The notes beneath the pieces are model-generated. The model was not told the DNA's origin. It did not search any database and saw only the letters and a list, made by a program, of their open reading frames with translations. The position numbers and the translations under genes were made by a program. From Ignavibacteriota bacterium (GTDB lineage Bacteria > Bacteroidota > Ignavibacteria > Ignavibacteriales > Melioribacteraceae), in assembly GCA_002746605.1 (NCBI GenBank), contig PDPT01000043.1, positions 1-64,000 on the forward strand: a stretch of DNA of 64,000 bases, read 5' to 3'. Below are positions 9,252-18,512 of the stretch, one piece after another (the first letter of the stretch is position 1; every line of letters begins with the position of its first letter).

Positions 9252-11858
9252 TCAGAAATTCATGCCAATACTAAAATACTTTGCTATAGTTTCAGACGAG
9301 CCGGCTATTGTAACCGAAAATGAAATGGAATCATCTATAAAAGAAAACCAAAGTCCTCCTCCGTAAGAAGAATGCCATTTTTGTGAATCCACATAAATAT
9401 CATCAAACACTCGTCCTGTTTCAATTAAGGAATGAAAACCTAATTTGCCCGGAACAATTATTTTTAAAGGGAATAAAAGTGTTCTCAATTCAAATTGTCC
9501 AAAAATCCCGGCATCCCCGGCAAAACGTCTTCTTGTATATCCCCTCAAATTATCTATCCCACCAAGAAAAATTGATTGAAAAAAAGGATAATCACCAAAT
9601 ACAATTCCCCCGCCTGCTCTAAAGGAAAGTGTAAATTCAGTGAATGAATATAATGTAGTAAAAAATGCGGCATCACCTTCAATTTTATGGAATGTTTTTT
9701 TATTACTTAATACATTTAAAAATGTAGAATACTTAAAATTTCCATAAAAACCATTTCTGGGATAGTATTTGTTATCAGTTAAATCGAAATTAAAATTTGC
9801 AAAAAACTCCAATAATTTAAAATTGTTCAAGCCATACTTACTTTGGAAAGAATTCAAAAGTTCTTTATTAAAAGGTTTAAGATTAGAATATCTATAATTC
9901 ATACCTATTCCACCTTTAACATTCCCAAAAAAATTTAAATATACAGCTGATTGAATTTTAAATAATTCTTGATCTAATCTGTAAAATTCTGATTTATCAA
10001 GTTGTTTTTTATAGGTAGTTTCATTCCCAAAACCGTAAAACTGTGTGAATAAAAGTGCTGATCTAGAAATATTGAGAGTAATATTCCCTCCTCTAATCAG
10101 AGAGTTAAAAACAGAACTGAACTCAAACGAAAAACTTTTTGGTTTTGTGGAAAAAACGATAGAAGGCTTCAAGTAGTACTCATAGGGAACCATTCTAAAA
10201 TTATATTTATAAAAATCAATTCCGCTGCCTATTCTTAAACCATCACTGCTGTTGTATGAAATGGAAGGCAGAAAAAAAGATGTAGAACCTCTATTTCTCG
10301 ATTTCGGTTCGTATTTTTCTGTGTACGTTTTTGCTTCGGGATATTTCTCATCGTTAAAATATGTAGATGCACCTTTTTTTACTTTGGTCTTTTTTCCTGA
10401 ATCATAAAATTCGGTTTTTCTTTCGGGATAAGGAATTGGTAAAAAATTTAAAAGGCAGCCATTAACTTTAGAGTTATCTGTAAACTTGTCTTTTCCTTTT
10501 CCGCCAATAACTCTTACCAAAGGAGAATCATCAACATCTCCCGTAATTATTGTTTTATCATCTCCATCTAAAAGAAACACTCTAATTTCTTTTGTTATTG
10601 AATTATCAAAAACTTTATGATAAAGAAGCATCTTCTTTGAATTTCTTTTTTTCTTTGAATAAATTGTTACGCTAGTTTGAGAATCATTTATTCTATTAAC
10701 ACTCAGAATATCATCTTTGTTTGTTCCATAAATATCAACAACTTTGTTGATTAAGTTGTAATATTCTGTGGCAAAATCAGGTAATAAATCTCTACGGGAT
10801 TTTAATTTTTCAATAATTTCATTACCTGCAATTTTAAAATGTTCTATGGGTAAAATTTTAACTGCATTTTCTATTACAGCATCAGTTAACTTATTTTTGA
10901 TAAAGTTTGCTATTGAATCACATTCAGCTTTCGTGATTTCAGTTAAAAATCTTCTATCAATATATCTTCCGCTCCAAGTAATTTTTTCTACTTCGGGATA
11001 TTCATAATCAAAATGAACAAATTGAGGAGTATAATATTCTGCAATTGATGGGCCTACTCCGTCCCACTTTGCAAAAACTTGGTCCCTATCTCTTGGAATT
11101 GGTTCCCAAAAAGATTTATCTTCCATTTTATATCTTGCCCATTTCCATTGGTCAGTATGTCTATCCCAATCACCAATTAGAGCATCAACCAATCTTGCTT
11201 TTAAATAATCGATATCATTAACTTTTTCATTTCTTTTTTCAGCTAATCTATCGAATAGTTTATAAGTACTTTTTATTTTATTTGCACCTTTAAATTCTAA
11301 GTCTTCATTAACATCAGGATGTATTTCAATCATTCCCAACACACCACCAAAATCTTTTCTAAATTCATTTAGCTTTGGATCATCGGGCATATAAACTAAA
11401 TAAGGTTTAGCTTGAAGAATTCCTAACTCGGTCAAGATTGGTGCAGCTATTAGAGCCGCAAGAGGATTTGAAGAACTAATTTGATCTTGAAAAATATCAG
11501 CTACAAAGGTTTCTCTTAATACTTTAGGTAAAACTTTAGAAGGATCTTTGTCCATTGACCTAAATTTCCAAATGTGTTTATCTTTACCCATTAGTCTTAA
11601 TGATTTTGTTTGAAATCCACCACCTCTTTTTAATGGTATTAAACCTCCGGCAAATTTATTAAGATTTAATATTTCAACTTTAATAGGAGTAGCCCAAATA
11701 TTCCGCCAATGTTTACCGAAGAAGAAATTATGAATACTTCCTGCTTTGTACTGTGCTCCCGGTATTATTTCTATATATTCTTTTTTATAATTATTTTGAC
11801 CAAATGAAATTATGGAAATGAAAAAAACAAAAAGTAAAATTGTTTTGAAAAATTTCAT
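9252..11858 (-). CDS. Outer-membrane Omp85-like (surface antigen) beta-barrel protein with periplasmic atypical-kinase-like N-terminal region
   Basis: Signal peptide; C-terminal barrel with GGIDNLRGYTRRRFAGDAGIFGQFELRT...GFHSLIETGRVFDD...YFSIGMNF; N-terminal LVDALIGDWDRHTDQW...PIPRDRDQVF resembling HipA/Fam20/CotH catalytic motifs. Confidence 0.75.
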   Translation of the reverse strand: MKFFKTILLFVFFISIISFGQNNYKKEYIEIIPGAQYKAGSIHNFFFGKHWRNIWATPIKVEILNLNKFAGGLIPLKRGGGFQTKSLRLMGKDKHIWKFRSMDKDPSKVLPKVLRETFVADIFQDQISSSNPLAALIAAPILTELGILQAKPYLVYMPDDPKLNEFRKDFGGVLGMIEIHPDVNEDLEFKGANKIKSTYKLFDRLAEKRNEKVNDIDYLKARLVDALIGDWDRHTDQWKWARYKMEDKSFWEPIPRDRDQVFAKWDGVGPSIAEYYTPQFVHFDYEYPEVEKITWSGRYIDRRFLTEITKAECDSIANFIKNKLTDAVIENAVKILPIEHFKIAGNEIIEKLKSRRDLLPDFATEYYNLINKVVDIYGTNKDDILSVNRINDSQTSVTIYSKKKRNSKKMLLYHKVFDNSITKEIRVFLLDGDDKTIITGDVDDSPLVRVIGGKGKDKFTDNSKVNGCLLNFLPIPYPERKTEFYDSGKKTKVKKGASTYFNDEKYPEAKTYTEKYEPKSRNRGSTSFFLPSISYNSSDGLRIGSGIDFYKYNFRMVPYEYYLKPSIVFSTKPKSFSFEFSSVFNSLIRGGNITLNISRSALLFTQFYGFGNETTYKKQLDKSEFYRLDQELFKIQSAVYLNFFGNVKGGIGMNYRYSNLKPFNKELLNSFQSKYGLNNFKLLEFFANFNFDLTDNKYYPRNGFYGNFKYSTFLNVLSNKKTFHKIEGDAAFFTTLYSFTEFTLSFRAGGGIVFGDYPFFQSIFLGGIDNLRGYTRRRFAGDAGIFGQFELRTLLFPLKIIVPGKLGFHSLIETGRVFDDIYVDSQKWHSSYGGGLWFSFIDDSISFSVTIAGSSETIAKYFSIGMNF

Positions 11859-12748
11859 TGTGTATCCATTTTTGTTATTTCATATTTTGTTAAAGTAGGT
11901 TTTTTACCTGCAGCTTCGTCACTAATTAGTAAAGAGTAATCTTTAAGTATAGTTATTCCCTCGGGTTGACGATGAATTTTTTCTTTTAATTTAAATGCAC
12001 TAATTATTTTTCCTGACTTACTTAGTTCAACAATAGAATTTTCTTTTTTTGCAGAAATAATTAAATAATGCCCATTAAGTGGATGTTTGGTAATTCCTGA
12101 TGGATAAAAATCTTTTATTCCAAAGTTCTCTTTTAATTCCTTAAGAGATATAATAAAAACAGGCGTTTTCATTACTTTCAAATTTTCGAAAGAATATAAA
12201 TAAACAGTTCTGCTATTTTTGTATTTTTTACCGGAATATTCTTTGGGTAAGATTAATAATCCATTTAACTCTTCATCATAAAATAAACCTTCTATTTCAA
12301 ACTTATTAGAAAATGGTAACTTAATTACATTGAATTTAACAGCTGAATAATTTTCTCCTTCATTAAATTTATATAAATTCCCATTACTTGTAATAACATA
12401 TATATTTTGTTTTGTAACGGTAATTCCTTCAAAATCTCCTTTTATTGCAAGATTGTTTAGAGAAAAGCTTTTTATAATTTTTCCGTTGTTAGGATTAAGC
12501 TCAAAGATAATTCCTATCTCATCGTTTACAGCAAAAATATTCCCTTTGCTTGATAATGTAAGCCCGGAAATTTCATTGAGTTTTGAAGTAATTTCTATTT
12601 GATTTGGTTTATCGAAATTATAATAATTTAAAATTGATTTTTTTGTATCGTTATTATTTTTAACTTTATTTTCTGTGCAGAAAGAAAATAGTACGGCAAA
12701 CCAAATTAGAAAAAGGGTATTCATTATTTTTCTATGATTTAATTTCAA
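11855..12748 (-). CDS. SdiA-regulated-domain-like beta-propeller lipoprotein
   Basis: Cys near end of signal sequence (LFSFCTEN); ...LNEISGLTLSSKGNIFAVNDEIGIIFELN...KGDFEGITV...FEIEGLFYDEELNGLLIL...YPSGITKHPLNGHYLIISA. Confidence 0.75.
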   Translation of the reverse strand: MKLNHRKIMNTLFLIWFAVLFSFCTENKVKNNNDTKKSILNYYNFDKPNQIEITSKLNEISGLTLSSKGNIFAVNDEIGIIFELNPNNGKIIKSFSLNNLAIKGDFEGITVTKQNIYVITSNGNLYKFNEGENYSAVKFNVIKLPFSNKFEIEGLFYDEELNGLLILPKEYSGKKYKNSRTVYLYSFENLKVMKTPVFIISLKELKENFGIKDFYPSGITKHPLNGHYLIISAKKENSIVELSKSGKIISAFKLKEKIHRQPEGITILKDYSLLISDEAAGKKPTLTKYEITKMDTQ

Positions 12749-12753
12749 TTCTA

Positions 12754-14280
12754 TTACTTTAAGAATATTTTATTTGATGATGAAGTAATATTAACAATAT
12801 ATTTTTGTTCTTTATGATAAACTAACTTAACTACTTTACCGTATATTTCTTCGTTAGAATTTTTGTTAAACATAATCTTTAAGTTATCTAACTTGTCTAA
12901 CTTAGTATCTGATTTAAGTTCAAAATATTTTTCAGATATTTTTGTAACTCTGCCAATACAAATTTCATCATAAATATCTTTTTCTCTAAAAACACTAAAA
13001 GTAATTTTAATCGGAGTATCCAAAACTTGCCATTCAATATCCTTTTTCTCTAACCTTACATTATATTTCCCTTGAATCCCTGTTACATCAAAAATATTTA
13101 TAGGTTTATTTAATCCCTTTGGCATTACTTTTTCCGTATCGCTTATTTCTAAGATATTTTCACACTCTTTATAAGTATTTTCTGAAATTAATATTTGTCC
13201 GCCAATTGTGTAAGATTCAATCCTAGAAGTTAAGTTTACATCTTTACCAACCACACCATATTTTGCTCTTTTATCAGAGCCTATGTTTCCAACAACAACT
13301 TCGCCGGTATTAATTGCAATGCCTATTTCTAATTCAGGATAACCGTTAGTTTTGTTAAGAACATTTACTTGTTTCATTGCTTTTTGCATTTCCAGGGCAC
13401 ATGCAACTGCTCTTTGAGAGTCATCACTTTCTGAATAAGGTGCACCAAAAATTACTAGAATAGCATCACCGATAAACTCATCAATTGTTCCATTATATTT
13501 TAGAATTATTTCGGTCATAGTTTCTAAATAATCATTTAGAATTGCTATTACATTTTCGGCAGGCAGATTTTCACTTATTTTTGTAAAACCTCGTATATCA
13601 CTCATCAGTATTGTTACTTTTCTTTTTTCGCCGCCAAGTTTTAATCCTTCGGGTGTTTCCAAAATATTATTGACAACGTTATCTGATAAATATTTCCCAA
13701 ACGTTTTTTTAATAAATTGATTTTTTCTTTCAAGATTTTTTTCAGCTTTTATTGCTGCTTGTACATAATAATTTGTTAGAAAAGCAATAGCTATCATTAA
13801 ACCTGCACTTGCACTCAAGTGAAACAATTGTCGGTGTATGTCGGATAATGTATAAACTTGTGCATTTTTCAAAAAGAAATATAAGCCTTCATAAGAAAGA
13901 ATTATAATCATAAGCATTATAATTCTAATTTTGTTTGACCAATAAATATTGAAAAAAGTCAAACCAATTAAGTAGAAAAGAAGATATTGAAATCCAAACC
14001 CCCAACCCAAAAAAATAATTCCAATAATTTGATGAATAAATAGTGCGGTAAAGACTATTGAGAATGCTATATTATATTTTCCTTTTTTATTTAATGTCTG
14101 TGCAATAATAAATGCAGGGATACTGTATAAAATATTAAACCACATTAATTCTTTAATACTTATTAAATAAAAAATTACTGCTAAAATACTATGTACAATA
14201 AGACCTATTAAATATGCGCCTTGTGTTATTATAAAGAATCTGCCGTGGCTTGATGTATCTCGCGAAAAAATAGTTTTCAT
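12754..14280 (-). CDS. Membrane-bound class III adenylate/guanylate cyclase-type nucleotidyl cyclase
   Basis: N-terminal hydrophobic TM region, cyclase domain VTILMSDIRGFTKISENL...GTIDEFIGDAILVIFGAP...YGVVGKDVNLTSRIES; C-terminal extension possibly PilZ-like. Confidence 0.92.
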   Translation of the reverse strand: MKTIFSRDTSSHGRFFIITQGAYLIGLIVHSILAVIFYLISIKELMWFNILYSIPAFIIAQTLNKKGKYNIAFSIVFTALFIHQIIGIIFLGWGFGFQYLLFYLIGLTFFNIYWSNKIRIIMLMIIILSYEGLYFFLKNAQVYTLSDIHRQLFHLSASAGLMIAIAFLTNYYVQAAIKAEKNLERKNQFIKKTFGKYLSDNVVNNILETPEGLKLGGEKRKVTILMSDIRGFTKISENLPAENVIAILNDYLETMTEIILKYNGTIDEFIGDAILVIFGAPYSESDDSQRAVACALEMQKAMKQVNVLNKTNGYPELEIGIAINTGEVVVGNIGSDKRAKYGVVGKDVNLTSRIESYTIGGQILISENTYKECENILEISDTEKVMPKGLNKPINIFDVTGIQGKYNVRLEKKDIEWQVLDTPIKITFSVFREKDIYDEICIGRVTKISEKYFELKSDTKLDKLDNLKIMFNKNSNEEIYGKVVKLVYHKEQKYIVNITSSSNKIFLK

Positions 14281-14370
14281 AGGCTAATAGAACTTATACT
14301 AATGGATCTAATTTAAACAAAATATTTTTCAGTCTCAAAATTAGGAATAAAATTAATTATTTTTTAGGCT

Positions 14371-14416
14371 TAAATATAGATAGTTTATTATCTAACTTCA
14401 GAAATAATAATTTAAT
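14371..14416. repeat. Imperfect ~46 bp repeat, copy B
   Basis: taaatatagatagtttattatctaacttcagaaataataatttaattt matches 7761-7808. Confidence 0.65.
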
Positions 14417-14558
14417 TTTTTCTACCAAGAAGAAATCTCTTTATATATTTAAGAATACCATTTTTTTAATATAAGAAGATAAGAAAATTAGAGAACTGAT
14501 CAATCCACATTTTGGACTACATTTTCTTTTATATATAAATTGCTTATCAATAAAAAAA

Positions 14559-14578
14559 CCCCGACATCTCTGTCGGGG
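14559..14578 (-). terminator. Rho-independent terminator of the hsp20-dnaK-hsp20 operon
   Basis: CCCCGACA-TCTC-TGTCGGGG perfect 8 bp stem followed on the minus strand by a T-run, just after the hsp20 stop at 14602. Confidence 0.9.
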
Positions 14579-14601
14579 CTAATGGGTAATTTTTTAACTA
14601 T

Positions 14602-14994
14602 TTATTTAATTTCTATAGTTCTCGGTTTTACCCTTTCTAATTTAGGTAGAGTAACGTACAATCTTCCGTTTTCCATTTTGGCATCTATTTTATCACTGTT
14701 TACACTATCAGCAAGTTTGAATTTAATGTAATAATTACTCGAATCAATTTCTTTCACTATATACTTCTTGCTGATTTCTGCCAAAAAATCGGTTCTTCCC
14801 ATAATTATGAGGCTTTCTTCTTCTACCTTTATTTTAACGTTTTCTTTTGTTACGCCGGGCATATTTGCAACCAAGTTATAATCATCGCTAGTTTCGTAAA
14901 TATCAACCATTGGTGCTATCCACGATTCTTTTTCAATTGCATCTTCCCAGCTACGGGTTTCGTTAACTTTTACGAGATCTTTTGTTTCTTCCAT
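14602..14994 (-). CDS. Hsp20/alpha-crystallin family small heat shock protein
   Basis: PMVDIYETSDDYNLVANMPGVTKENVKIKVEEESLIIMGR ... alpha-crystallin domain. Confidence 0.9.
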   Translation of the reverse strand: MEETKDLVKVNETRSWEDAIEKESWIAPMVDIYETSDDYNLVANMPGVTKENVKIKVEEESLIIMGRTDFLAEISKKYIVKEIDSSNYYIKFKLADSVNSDKIDAKMENGRLYVTLPKLERVKPRTIEIK

Positions 14995-15016
14995 TTATTA
15001 ATCTCCTTTCTATTTA

Positions 15017-16963
15017 TTATTTATCTTTATTGTCGTCTTCATCAACAACTTCGTAGGAAGCATCTTCTACTTCGCCATCATCTTTTTTAGCTTCTTGCTG
15101 TTGTCCGCCGGCATTTTGTTCTTGTCCAGGTTGAGGACCTGCTCCCGGTTGACCTTGAGCACCAGGTTGTTGATATAAGTTTTGTGCAACTTCTCCCCAT
15201 ACTTTATTCAGTTGGTCAGTTGCTGATTTGATTGCATCAGTATTATCAGTTTTAAGTGCTTCTTCAACTTTAGTAATTTCAGCTTCAAGTTTTGCTTTTG
15301 CATCAGCAGGAACTTTATCTTTTAATTCTTCAAGTTGTTTTTTAGTTTGGAAAACCAAATTATCAGCATTATTTCTAATATCTACACTTTCTCTTTTCTT
15401 TTTATCTTCAGCAGCATTTTCTTTTGCTTTGTTTTTCATTTCTTCTATTTCTTCTTTTGATAATCCGCTTGAGGATGTTATTCTTATACTTTGCTCTTTA
15501 CCACTTGCTTTATCTTTTGCAGATACATGCATAATTCCGTTTGCATCAATATCAAATGTAACTTCAATTTGAGGAACTCCTCTTGGTGCAGGTGGAATAC
15601 CGTCTAAGTGGAATCTTCCAAGTGTTCTGTTATCTGCAGCCATTGATCTTTCACCTTGAAGAATATGAATTTCTACAGAAGGCTGGTTATCGGCAGCAGT
15701 TGAGAAAACTTCACTTTTCTTTGTTGGAATTGTTGTGTTTGCATCTATCAATTTTGTCATTACACTTCCAAGTGTTTCGATACCGAGTGAAAGCGGAGTA
15801 ACATCGAGCAATAATACATCTTTAACATCGCCGGCAAGAACACCACCTTGAATTGCTGCACCAACTGCAACAACTTCATCGGGATTTACACCTCTGTGTG
15901 GTTCTTTTCCAAAAACTCTTTTCACTAATTCCTGAACTTTAGGAACTCTTGTAGAACCACCGACAAGAATTACTTCGTCAATATCGGAAGCTGAAACGCC
16001 TGCATCTTTTATAGCTTGTTCGCAAGGTCCGGCTGATCTTTCAATTAAATCATCTACGAGCTGCTCAAACTTTGCTCTGGTTATTGTAATGTTTAAGTGC
16101 TTTGGTCCGTCTTGTGTTGCAGTAATAAACGGCAGATTAACATCTGTTTGAGATGAAGATGATAATTCAATTTTAGCTTTTTCAGCGCCTTCTTTTAATC
16201 TTTGAAGAGCCATTGGATCTTTTCTTAAATCAATACTTTCTTGCTTGTTGAATTCATCTGCAAGATAATCAATTAATCTTTGATCGAAATCATCACCGCC
16301 AAGATGTGTATCACCATTAGTTGATTTTACTTCAAACACTCCATCACCAAGTTGTAAAATGGAAATATCGAAAGTACCGCCACCAAGATCATAAACTGCA
16401 ACAAGTTGTTCTTTATTTTTCTTATCTAAACCGTAAGCTAATGCGGCAGCTGTCGGTTCGTTAATAATTCTTTTAACTTTCAAGCCTGCAATTTCTCCGG
16501 CATCTTTTGTTGCTTGTCTTTGAGCATCGTTAAAGTAAGCCGGTACAGTAATTACCGCTTCATTTATTTCTGTTCCAAGATGATCTTCAGCAGTTTTTTT
16601 CATTTTTTGCAATACCATTGCACTAATTTCCGGTGGTGAATAAACTCTATCGTTTATTTGGATTCTTGCAGAACCGTTATCGCCGGAAATAACTTTATAC
16701 GGCACTTCATTAATTTCGTTACTTACTTCATCATATCTTCTTCCCATAAATCTTTTTACAGAAAATATTGTGTTATTGGGATTTGTTACCGCTTGACGTT
16801 TAGCCGGCTGACCTACTAACCTATCACCATTCTTAGCAAAACCAATAACGGATGGAGTAGTTCTTCCACCTTCAGAGTTTGGAATTACAACCGGATCGTT
16901 ACCTTCCATTACTGCTACACAAGAGTTTGTTGTTCCTAAATCTATTCCTATTATTTTACCCAT
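15017..16963 (-). CDS. dnaK: Molecular chaperone DnaK
   Basis: [21 protein letters not shown]...; full-length Hsp70. Confidence 0.99.
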   Translation of the reverse strand: MGKIIGIDLGTTNSCVAVMEGNDPVVIPNSEGGRTTPSVIGFAKNGDRLVGQPAKRQAVTNPNNTIFSVKRFMGRRYDEVSNEINEVPYKVISGDNGSARIQINDRVYSPPEISAMVLQKMKKTAEDHLGTEINEAVITVPAYFNDAQRQATKDAGEIAGLKVKRIINEPTAAALAYGLDKKNKEQLVAVYDLGGGTFDISILQLGDGVFEVKSTNGDTHLGGDDFDQRLIDYLADEFNKQESIDLRKDPMALQRLKEGAEKAKIELSSSSQTDVNLPFITATQDGPKHLNITITRAKFEQLVDDLIERSAGPCEQAIKDAGVSASDIDEVILVGGSTRVPKVQELVKRVFGKEPHRGVNPDEVVAVGAAIQGGVLAGDVKDVLLLDVTPLSLGIETLGSVMTKLIDANTTIPTKKSEVFSTAADNQPSVEIHILQGERSMAADNRTLGRFHLDGIPPAPRGVPQIEVTFDIDANGIMHVSAKDKASGKEQSIRITSSSGLSKEEIEEMKNKAKENAAEDKKKRESVDIRNNADNLVFQTKKQLEELKDKVPADAKAKLEAEITKVEEALKTDNTDAIKSATDQLNKVWGEVAQNLYQQPGAQGQPGAGPQPGQEQNAGGQQQEAKKDDGEVEDASYEVVDEDDNKDK

Positions 16964-17027
16964 TTTTATTTTTCTCCTTAATAATTTTAGCGGTTCACTA
17001 CGAACCGCTTATTTTTGATTTTATATT

Positions 17028-17462
17028 TTACTTAACTTCTATTACTTTTTCTGTTTCTTTTTTTGGTTCTTGTTTATTTAATTTAATCTCTAACATTCCG
17101 TCTTTGAAGTTAGCATCCACATTCTCGGAATCTACTTCCACAGGAAGTGAAAAACTTCTTTTAAATGAACCAAAACTTCTTTCTTCTCTATAATAATTTT
17201 TTTCTTTTTCTTCTGTTACTTTTTTCTTTTCACCTTCTAAAGTTAAAATGTTATCTTGTAATGTTATTTTTAGATTTTCTTTTTGAATTCCCGGTAGTTC
17301 GGCTTCAATGTTAATAGTTTTTTCATCTTCGGAAATATCAATTCGCGGTGAAAATGAATCTTTGCTTAAACTGTTAAATCCGGAAAATTCATCAAAAAAT
17401 CTTTGAAATCTGTTTGAAAAATTATCTAAATCTCTTACAGGTTCAAATCTTAATAGTGTCAT
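17028..17462 (-). CDS. Hsp20/alpha-crystallin family small heat shock protein
   Basis: SPRIDISEDEKTINIEAELPGIQKENLKITLQDNILTLEGEKK; alpha-crystallin domain. Confidence 0.95.
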   Translation of the reverse strand: MTLLRFEPVRDLDNFSNRFQRFFDEFSGFNSLSKDSFSPRIDISEDEKTINIEAELPGIQKENLKITLQDNILTLEGEKKKVTEEKEKNYYREERSFGSFKRSFSLPVEVDSENVDANFKDGMLEIKLNKQEPKKETEKVIEVK

Positions 17463-17509
17463 GGTTAAATCTCCTTTATCTGTTTTGTTAATTTTTTCAT
17501 TAACTTCTA

Positions 17510-17525
17510 AGCAAAGGTTGTGCCA
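17510..17525 (-). promoter_or_regulatory. Candidate sigma-54 (-24/-12) promoter of hsp20-dnaK-hsp20
   Basis: Minus strand TGGCAC-AACCT-TTGCT; GG and GC separated by exactly 10 nt; about 48 nt upstream of the hsp20 ATG. Confidence 0.75.
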
Positions 17526-17594
17526 ACTACTATTTTTTCTGTAAGTTATTATAATTAAATAAATTACTGTTATTTTAAAATTTTAATCTCTTTT

Positions 17595-17665
17595 GTCATT
17601 ATGACGCACATATGTCAGTAAGTCGCAAGAACTATTGTTATGTCATTATTTAAGTCAAGATGACA
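17595..17665. promoter_or_regulatory. Cluster of TGTCAT/ATGACA palindromes, possible activator-binding sites
   Basis: GTCATTATGAC (17595-17605) and TGTCAT-N13-ATGACA (17641-17665) upstream of the sigma-54-like element. Confidence 0.5.
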
Positions 17666-17687
17666 TACTTTTTGGGGAGGAATAATT

Positions 17688-18455
17688 ATGTTTAATATTG
17701 AAGATTTTGATATTAAGTTAGAAACTAATACTATTGGTAGAAATTTTATTTATACCGAAGAAATTTCATCAACAAATGAATTTTTACTTAAAAACTCAGA
17801 AAATTTCGATAATGGAACTATTGTTTTAAGTGAATTTCAAGAAGAAGGACGCGGTAGATTTAAGAGACCTTGGTTAAGCAATAAAGGTGAAAATTTAACT
17901 TTCTCAATTTTGCTTAAAGAAAATTTATCAGCTTTTAATCCTAACCACGTTAATTTAATGTCATCACTTACAATTTCACTTGCCATCGAAAATTTGTATC
18001 AATTAAAGCCATCACTAAAATGGCCTAACGATGTCTTAATTAATAATAAAAAAGTCTGTGGAATTTTAATGGAAGCCAATTCCAAAGGCAGTGAATTAAA
18101 AAGTATTGTTATAGGCATTGGACTTAATGCAAATCAAACCAAATTTTCCGGTGAGTATAGAGTTACTCCAACATCAATTCAGCACGAAGTAAAAAGAGTT
18201 ATTTCCCGTGAACGATTTTTAAGTGAATTTCTAAATATCTTTGAAGAACAACTTTGGGAATTATCAAAAAATCCTAAAAAAATGTTAGATGACTGGCGGG
18301 AAAGATGCAGGCTTATCGGAGAAAAAATTGCTATCGAAGATGACGGCGAGAAGAAATACGGAATTTTTTACGATATAGATGCAAATGGAATGATGATTCT
18401 AAAAATCGGAGATAAATTAGAAAAAATTATTAATGGTGATATTTCAATCAGATAG
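17688..18455 (+). CDS. birA: Biotin--[acetyl-CoA-carboxylase] ligase
   Basis: EISSTNEFLL, EFQEEGRGRFKRPWLS, LKWPNDVLINNKKVCGILMEA; no N-terminal HTH. Confidence 0.93.
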   Translation: MFNIEDFDIKLETNTIGRNFIYTEEISSTNEFLLKNSENFDNGTIVLSEFQEEGRGRFKRPWLSNKGENLTFSILLKENLSAFNPNHVNLMSSLTISLAIENLYQLKPSLKWPNDVLINNKKVCGILMEANSKGSELKSIVIGIGLNANQTKFSGEYRVTPTSIQHEVKRVISRERFLSEFLNIFEEQLWELSKNPKKMLDDWRERCRLIGEKIAIEDDGEKKYGIFYDIDANGMMILKIGDKLEKIINGDISIR

Positions 18456-18512
18456 CTTGCAATACAGAGATACTAATCTGAAAACCTAAGAACGTTCATC
18501 AAGAAAATAGAT

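Noticed and set aside
7973-14280. Calling the cyclase/HD-PycTM cluster a proven Pycsar anti-phage system
   Set aside because: The cyclase is a long membrane protein without evidence of pyrimidine specificity, two intervening envelope genes are not known Pycsar parts, and HD-DUF5706 proteins are, to my knowledge, widespread in Bacteroidota; only a hypothesis is justified.
15228-15801. Plus-strand ORFs of 114 and 72 aa across dnaK
   Set aside because: Antisense shadows of the conserved dnaK coding sequence, no RBS or family signal.
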